Assembly (NCBI RefSeq): GCF_040939455.1
Contig: NC_134108.1
Coordinates: forward strand, 36,500,501-36,564,500
Direction of reading: 5' to 3'
DNA: 64,000 bases
Source of the DNA: Microcebus murinus
Lineage: Eukaryota; Chordata; Mammalia; Primates; Cheirogaleidae
Position 1 is the first letter of the stretch; each line of letters begins with the position of its first letter. Shown piece by piece: positions 57,745-64,000 of the stretch. The translations under genes and the position numbers were made by a program. The notes below the pieces were generated by a model. It saw only the letters and a program-made list of their open reading frames with translations. It made no database searches and had not been told where the DNA came from.

Positions 57745-58830
57745 ATTTCAGTGACCTAATAAAGCAAAATGAATTCTGCTAAAATTGAAGTAAGAATAAA
57801 AATCAAATTTATGGTGAAGCTTGAGTGGAAGAACGGTGAAGCCACTGATACTTACAAAAAGTTTATGGAGATGATGGCTCAAAGAAATCAGCAGTTTACA
57901 AATGGATAACTTGTTTTAAGAATGGACGAGATAATGTTGAGCATGAAGCCTGCAGCAGCAGACCATGCACATCAAGTTGCAAGGAAAACATTTATTTGCC
58001 TGTGCCCTAATTGAAGAGGAAAGATGATTAGCAGCACAAACAGTAGCCAACACCATAGACATCTCAATTGGTTTAGTTTACACAATTCTGACTGCAAAAT
58101 TAAAATCAAATAAAATTTCTATTCTATGGGTGCCAGAACCATTGCACCCAGATCAGCTGCAGACAAGAGCAGAGTTTTCAATGGAAATTTCAAACAAGTG
58201 CTATCAAGACCCTGAATCATTTCTTCAAAGAATTGTAACAGGAGTTAAAACGTGGCTTTACCAGTGTGATCCTGAAGACAAAGCACAATCAAAGCAATGG
58301 CTACCAAGAGGTGGAAGTGGTCCACTCAAAGCAAAAGTGGGCCAGTCAAGAGCAAAGGTCATGACAACAGTTTTTTGGGATGCTCAAGGCATTTTGATTG
58401 TTGACTTCCTGAAGAGGCAAAGAAGAATGATATCTGCTTAGTATAGAGACTTTTGTGAGAGTTAGCCAAGGCCTTAGCAGAAAAATGCCCAGAAAAGCTT
58501 ATCCTCTCCATCATGACCATGCTCTTGCTCAATTCTATTCATCAAACAAGGGCAATGTTGTGAAAGTTTCTAGGGGAAATCATTAGACATACACCTTACT
58601 GTCCTGATTTGACTCCTTCTGAAATCTAATTCTTTCCTAATCTTAACATATGTTTAAAGGACACCCGTTTTTCTTCAGTTAGTCATATATTAATAAAAAA
58701 GATTATATTGACATGGTTAACTTCCCAGAATCCTCAGTTCTTTATGGATAGACCAAATAGCTTGGATCATTATTTGAAAAGTATCTTGAACTTGGTGAGC
58801 TTATGCTGAGCAATAAAGTTTATATTTTTA
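57745..58830 (+). pseudogene. Mariner (Tc1/mariner) transposase relic
   Basis: About 1.05 kb from an ATG at 57769 (start MNSAKIEVRIKIKF) to about 58815, the length of a mariner transposase of about 345 codons. It carries the linker and first catalytic block (58232-58270, TGVKTWLYQCDPED), where the expected catalytic Asp after Gly is Val (GTT at 58244-58246). The second block is FWDAQGILIVDFL, with Asp at 58403-58405. The third (HHD, 58509-58517) is in another frame. The second and third Asp lie 112 bp apart rather than the 105 bp of DD34D, showing net indels. Several stops. The 103-codon frame at 58130-58441 is the longest surviving piece. Terminal repeats not found. Confidence 0.88.
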
Positions 58831-58964
58831 TTTTTATCTTTTAATTCCATTTTCCATGAACTTTTTGAAGTATCTACATATATATGAGTATGTATGTATG
58901 TATGTCAAGGTAAGTTTTTAGCAAAAGCTCCATAAATATGGAACATGGATATTAGAAACAGTAG

Positions 58965-59235
58965 TTAAGAGAAGGGTCTTGATCTTGGCTACTCATCAGA
59001 ATCCCCTGTAGATAAGGTGAACATATAACTTATTGTCCAAATATTGGCTTTTTAAAGAGTGAATTACAGTGTAACAACAAGTGAAGACCCAGACTGAACT
59101 GGGCAAACAAAGATTTATAACCATTCTAGCTATAGAGAATTAAAAATTCAAATTCCCAGTTTCAGGAAATATTGATTCAGTGAGTCTGGCCTAAATCCTG
59201 GTAATCTTTATGTTTAAAAAGATCTAAGAGTGGTT
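58965..59235 (+). mobile_element. MER5-like hAT fragment with internal divergence
   Basis: CTTGGCTACTCATCAGAATC and CCCCTGTAGATAAG at the left, and TTGATTCAGTGAGTCTGGCC then AATCTTTATGTTTAAAAAGA at the right, fit the MER5 layout, with about 80 bp of unrelated sequence between. Confidence 0.5.
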
Positions 59236-60059
59236 ATAATTGTGTACTGCTGAGGCAGAGTCTGGCTGCATTAGCAGAGTACAACACTGTGGGAAGGAGC
59301 CTCCCAATGGGTCAATAAGCCATCTCAAGGAATTATGAGAGGGCTGTCAATGGCTAAAGGACTCCTGTTTCTCCTTTCACCACTCCTCAAAGCACCTCAT
59401 CCATCTCCCTGACATGCTCAGCCCTGATGATGGCATCACCCTGCAGTTGGCCTTTAAAAATATCCAACACAACCTTTTACACCTCACAGCTGGCTACAGG
59501 AAAATACATTCAAGTGTTGAGCCTTTTCCATTTGAGACACATGACTGACTTGGACAGACTTTTGGCACCATGATGTTATTTTCTCCAGTAATTTTCTCAT
59601 TTGGACTCTATTCTTGCAATTTCAGGGATATTATTTTAAATAGTCAGCAAGAGTGAATTTAATGAACATTGGCCATTCAGTAATATCAATGGCTTATAGT
59701 AAGAAATCAAGTTAAAGGGAATTGGCTAATTTATAAAGTGAGTAAAAGAGTCAAACGGTCATAAGCAATCGTGTATAACAAGCAAATACAACCCCCACAT
59801 ATTAGCCCTTGTTCATCTCTAATAACTTTTGAGATTAATATGGATTATCCATTGTGCCTTGATAAAGAGACACATGATTTGGTTATTAAGTGGTATTCAA
59901 TTATCAATACAGCCTTAGATAGTCTTATATCATCCCACTTATTCTTGGTGAAGATGATCCTGAGTAATCCTGTGTAACACTGCAATGTGTCTTTAATCCT
60001 ACTTGAATACTTCTCTACTCCTTGTTCAAGTCACCTTTTTAAAGTTGCTGCCATTTCTA
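59236..60059. other. No recognised feature
   Basis: The part 59240-59520 is GC-richer than its surroundings and looks unique. No gene or repeat is recognised. Confidence 0.45.
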
Positions 60060-61045
60060 CCTTTTTTATTCACTTACTGAAATAACATATATTGATTGAC
60101 CATAATGTGCTAGGTGATAAGGATAATAGTGAACAAGTTTACCAAGTTCACTGTTCTCATAAATTTTACTTTCTAGGTCAGATAGACAACATCTATGAAT
60201 AAGGTAATTTCAGAAAGTGACAAGTACTATGAAGACAACTCATTGGAATAAAAGTATTCCTATTGAGTTCCTAGATAATAGCTAATACTAATGATTAATG
60301 TTTATGAATACTTACACTGTATGAGCCCCTATTGAAAAATGTAAACTCCTGTGCTATCATTTCATATTTATGTCAACTCTCTGATGTAGGTATAATTAAT
60401 ATTTCTATTTTCCTAATGGAGAGACTGAGAGAGAAATGGAGTCACTTTTTAAAGGACATTTGGGTTGTAAGTGGAAGGGCGAAGATTTAAAGGAAGGCTA
60501 GCTAATGGCCCAACCTTTTCATAGCAAGTTCTTGTATGTAAGACAGCAATGAAAACAAAATATCTGAGAGACAAGCACATGATAAATGCCAGTACAGAAG
60601 TGGAGAGGGGTGGAAACATGAGGGAGAAGGATCAGAAAACCTTTCCTGGAGATTGGCATTGGAGCCAAGCATGTGAGTGAATAGAGTTTATCCAAGCAAA
60701 GTGAGAATGAAGGGGCACTACAGGTACAGGGAAAAGCATGTGTGTGGCCAGCAGAGCACACCCATCAGATCCAGTGTGACAGGAGTGTAGGTGAGAGCAG
60801 CTGCAAAAGGCGGGTGAAGTTAGAGAGAGTTAGGCGCAGGGCAATTGTGGTGGGCCTTGTATACCACTCTATGTGCTTGACTTCATTCTGTAGCTAACAG
60901 GGAGGCACTGAAGTGTTTAAGGCAGGTAAATGACCTTATATGATTTGCCCTTTTAGAAAGATCACCCTGTTGCCAGTGTTGGAAATTGATTGGAGAGAGT
61001 CAAACAGCCAGGACAATGGTTTAGAAAACTTTATCTGTGGGTCAG
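60060..61045 (-). repeat. L2 LINE 3' portion, antisense, split by a MIR
   Basis: The L2 tail (ATATTGATTGACCATAATGT) starts the reverse complement. A MIR interrupts at about 60290-60480, and L2 text resumes (TGGGCCTTGTATACCACTCT, GAAAGATCACCCTGTTGCCA). The 80-codon minus frame at 60519-60761 is L2 sense-strand residue. Confidence 0.75.
60290..60480 (-). repeat. MIR SINE, inverted, nested in L2
   Basis: GATTAATGTTTATGAATACT, CTATCATTTCATATTTATGT, TCTGATGTAGGTATAATTAA and TTCCTAATGGAGAGACTGAG are the reverse complement of the MIR body. Confidence 0.75.
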
Positions 61046-61244
61046 TCAAGATGATGATTTCCTTCAGCCAGCAACTGTGGGGATAGATATTATATCTAGC
61101 AATGACATTATGGTGGCAAAATTAATATGACTTGAGAAGGGAAAAGAAATTTGGAAGTCAGAGTGGCTTTCCCAGCATCTGGCTATAGAGACTGGGTGAA
61201 TTGTGACACTATTGGAAAAATAACAGAATTAAAGTGAAAGAGTT

Positions 61245-61410
61245 GAGACAAATTGCTAACTACTATGATTTTGTGTCCTCATTTTAAAAATGAGGAGGAA
61301 AATACTGTTTATCTCCTTGACTGTGGTGAGAACCAATGAATTGTCAAATATATAAGCCACTTTGCATAGTTTCAGGCACATGCCAGAAAGCTGTTCAATA
61401 TCATAACGCC
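61245..61410 (+). repeat. MIR SINE fragment, sense
   Basis: GTCCTCATTTTAAAAATGAG, TGAGAACCAATGAATTGTCA and AAGCTGTTCAATATCATAAC follow the right half of MIR. Confidence 0.65.
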
Positions 61411-62757
61411 ATGGGCAACAGATCTTATATAATTTTGTGGTGCCCTCTTTTTCTCTCACAATGGTTAAGGATAAAAAAAAAAGTATCTGTAATTAAGTTA
61501 TCACCCCAAATAAGCTAAGTTAGCAGTATAAATTTAAACAAAGAACTCTAAAATTTGTAATAGAAAATAAATATTAGTGCTCTGTTTGGGGCACTGCATT
61601 ATATAGCACGTTTTGTTCCCTTTCATGGTTATTAGAGTACTATTTTCTTCAATTTACTTGGCATGTGGAATATAGCTGAGGCTAGAGAAATTCCACAGTT
61701 CCACCAAACTTCCCTGTTTTTACATCGTCTGTCATTAGCTATGCCATGCTGACACAGATTAAGATGACACAAGCTACCCCAATATTGCATAGCTTAAGCA
61801 GACATGAAAAGATTTATCATGGAATATCTTCAAGACAAATCTTCCAAGCCATGAGCATCTTATCCAGAGCTCTCACAGAAGGGGGCTGAGCCCATCAGAC
61901 AGAGAGCAGAGTTTTAGCTCACATTTATTTCAATTTGGCCAGGTGTCTGTCTGCTGCTGATTTCAGTTATGACCGAAATAAAGAAAAAAGCTGGAAATAT
62001 GAATAAAATATAGATTGTCCATAAATAATTTTTTCCTTTTTTCTCCTCTCAGGGAGGAAGCATGCATCAAGGATATAAACAATACAAACTGCATTTTCCT
62101 CTTCCCAGTCATTAGTCTTTTAAGTAATATATTGATTGGATATAGGATTACAACAAAACATTTGTCTTATATGTTTTATATGAATGAAAAAAGAATGAAG
62201 TGATTGCATTACCTCAGTTATAAATCTGATAAAGAGAGAAAAAGAAATGCCATTCCTAAAAACCACTACAGTCCTCTATATCCAAACACACCGCTTTGGT
62301 TGTGCTGTTTACTGTTGTACATAAAGTGATCAATTAATTTGATGTGACAGAAAACGCAGAGAAGACATCATTTTCATTGGCTTACAGTTAGATGATAAGC
62401 ACAAAATGGTGACAAGCACTAAAGCACTAAGACTAAGAAGGTTGGAATCAAATAATGCAAATGTTAACAAATGCAAATACTCATATTTGGCTTAAAAGTA
62501 ACATTTACAGATGGTGATTCCAGACCAGTGTTTAGTAGAAATTAAATTATTTTTGTCCCTAAAGAATACTAGAAACTTTCATTTTTAGAAGTTCTCAAAA
62601 CCTTTTCTATTTGGCTAATCTTGATTATTCTGCCACCATCAACTTACTCCTCAATGGTGGATGTGAAGATATTCAAGTCTGCAACAACTAAGTGCTATGG
62701 AAAAGTTCAATAAAATGCATATCTCACCCATAGGTGTGGGTAGGTATCCAAAAGGTT
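61411..62757. other. Mostly unassigned sequence
   Basis: The segment 61735-61990 (CACAAGCTACCCCAATATTG, GATTTATCATGGAATATC) faintly resembles an MLT-type LTR start, but too weakly to call. No gene. Confidence 0.4.
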
Positions 62758-62881
62758 TGCATTAGTGATGATATAGTGAAGTGCTGTAATACATAGACCT
62801 TAAAATACAAAATGTCTTAACCTCAGTAGAGTTCATTTCTTGCCTAACAGTTCCTAATCAGCAGATGACTTTCCTCCAGAC
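62758..62881 (+). mobile_element. MLT1-like MaLR LTR, left part
   Basis: TAGTGAAGTGCTGTAATACA, TCTTAACCTCAGTAGAGTTC and ATTTCTTGCCTAACAG follow the start of an MLT1-type LTR. Interrupted at 62882 by a hAT element and resumed at 63721. Confidence 0.55.
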
Positions 62882-63720
62882 CAATGGTCCTCAACATTTC
62901 TGATCTCAAAACTTGTCTGCATTCTTAACTATTATAAGGTTCCCAAAGAGCTTTGTTTTATTTGTGTTACATCTATGAATATTTACAGATTTGAACATTA
63001 AAACAGAAAAGTAAAAATACATATTAATTCATTTTCAAGTAATAATAAACTATAATAACTATATGTTAACATAAATAATATATTTTGATGAAAAATAACT
63101 ATATTTTCTCAAACAAAACTTTTAGTGAGAAGCATGACATTGTTTTATTTTCCATGAATCTCTTTAATGTCTGGCTTAATAGAAGACAATGGATTTCATA
63201 TGTGCTTCTTTGTTTACTCTTATCACATCTTCTTTTCATGCTAGTATATATATTTAAACCTGGTCTTAAAATGAAATGTACTAAACTAAACAAAAGGAAA
63301 AGCAATTCCCTAGTCTTTTCAGATATTTGGGAATATTTCAAATAATAGTAGATATTCTTCTTTGAAACTGCACTTTGATACAAGTGCTAGTTTTTTAAAG
63401 GTTAGTTGCAGTTTGGAGTCTGGGCCATTATTCATGGTATTTTTCATTAAAATACATTGGCTTATCTTGCACTTCAAATGGATCCTTTACACATGGATAA
63501 TGTAGCATCCTGTGTTGTTCATTTGGAAAATATTGGTTTACTGAGCTATGTATCTCTCAAATGTTATCTTATTTCATTATACAGTGTGAAAAAGTCACAT
63601 TTGCTAATAAAACTGATGGTTTTCTCCGGGTTGTTATAAAAATACTTTTGACTTTACAAACCACCTAAAAGGGTCTAAGGGATCCCCAGGAGTTCCTAGA
63701 TGATACCTGGTGTACCACTG
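62882..63720. mobile_element. Charlie-type hAT element nested in an LTR
   Basis: 839 bp with worn inverted ends CAATGGTCCTCAAC and the right end TGGTGTACCACTG. The interior, TCTTTAATGTCTGGCTTAAT, AAAGGTTAGTTGCAGTTTGG, CTGATGGTTTTCTCCGG and GGGTCTAAGGGATCCCCAGG, matches a non-autonomous or internally deleted Charlie-group element as I recall it. Frames at 63085-63383 and 63457-63639 are remnants or chance. The 8-bp target duplication is no longer clear. Confidence 0.75.
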
Positions 63721-63960
63721 GCCTGTACAATGATCCAGAGATCCTGGCTTCTTCTAGACCTAGCTTGTGGATTCATCATCCTCCCCAAGACCTTATCAGG
63801 TTGCCTACATCCAGCCAGTTGAAAGAGTCTAAACATCACCCTTGATTCTTAAAATTCATTTTCCTAAAATGATATTCATTGCTTTTGCTTGTATTCCATT
63901 AGTGAGAACTATTTGCATGGGTACATCTAAAAGTAAGAGAATGAGACAGGAAATGCAGTC
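63721..63960 (+). mobile_element. MLT1-like MaLR LTR, right part
   Basis: GATCCAGAGATCCTGGCTTC, CTACATCCAGCCAGTTGAAA, GTATTCCATTAGTGAGAACT and GGAAATGCAGTCCCCAGG are in MLT1 LTR order and continue the left part at 62758. Confidence 0.65.
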
Positions 63961-64000
63961 CCCAGGAAATAATTGTCTTATTGATAAAATGTCCTAATCT

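Overview
The window looks like nuclear DNA of a strepsirrhine primate, most likely a Malagasy lemur. Two full-length dimeric Alu elements (5481-5828 and 41514-41847) carry an expanded A-rich linker containing AATTGGCCAACT, and a right arm ending in GACGCCACGGCACTCACTC. I associate both features with lemur Alus. The L1 3' end at 12058-13413 is also of the strepsirrhine type. MER20, MER5A, MIR, L2, MaLR, ERVL-type LTR and old L1M fragments make up the usual eutherian background. The sequence is AT-rich and has no CpG island.

I find no protein-coding gene, no supportable exon and no tRNA, rRNA or known small RNA. Open frames are all short. The longest are shadows of L2, L1, hAT, ERV or mariner relics, or chance runs. 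The window is therefore a gene desert or the inside of a very large intron; the sequence alone cannot say which, or of which locus.

Layout. 1-12 kb: L2 fragments, a MER20, an ERV1-type LTR, a lemur Alu, a decayed retroviral pol stretch, and a minus-strand LTR inserted in an L2. 12-21 kb: a lemur L1 3' end, MIR and L2, a repeat-free stretch at 14.6-16.5 kb that may be a conserved non-coding element, microsatellites, and a hAT MITE with a perfect 8-bp target duplication. 21.9-28 kb: an L1-dense block with an old L1 whose 5' region has about 2.7 tandem monomers, an antisense L1 piece joined to it, and a twin-primed (5'-inverted) L1 interrupted by an unidentified 400-bp insertion, then a MaLR LTR. 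28.3-34.5 kb: the most repeat-poor part. 34.5-44.4 kb: antisense L1 5' UTR, an ERVL-like LTR, two long L1M copies and a lemur Alu. 44.4-64 kb: scattered MER5A, MER20, MIR, L2 and LTR pieces, a mariner transposase relic, and a Charlie-type hAT element nested in an MLT1-like LTR.

Since there are no genes, nothing here works together as a pathway. The value of the window lies in its insertion history (nested elements give relative ages) and in a few compact palindromes or conserved-looking stretches that could be regulatory. Repeat family names come from memory of consensus sequences, not from a search. Family-level calls are firmer than subfamily names, and edges of old repeats are good to roughly 10-40 bases.
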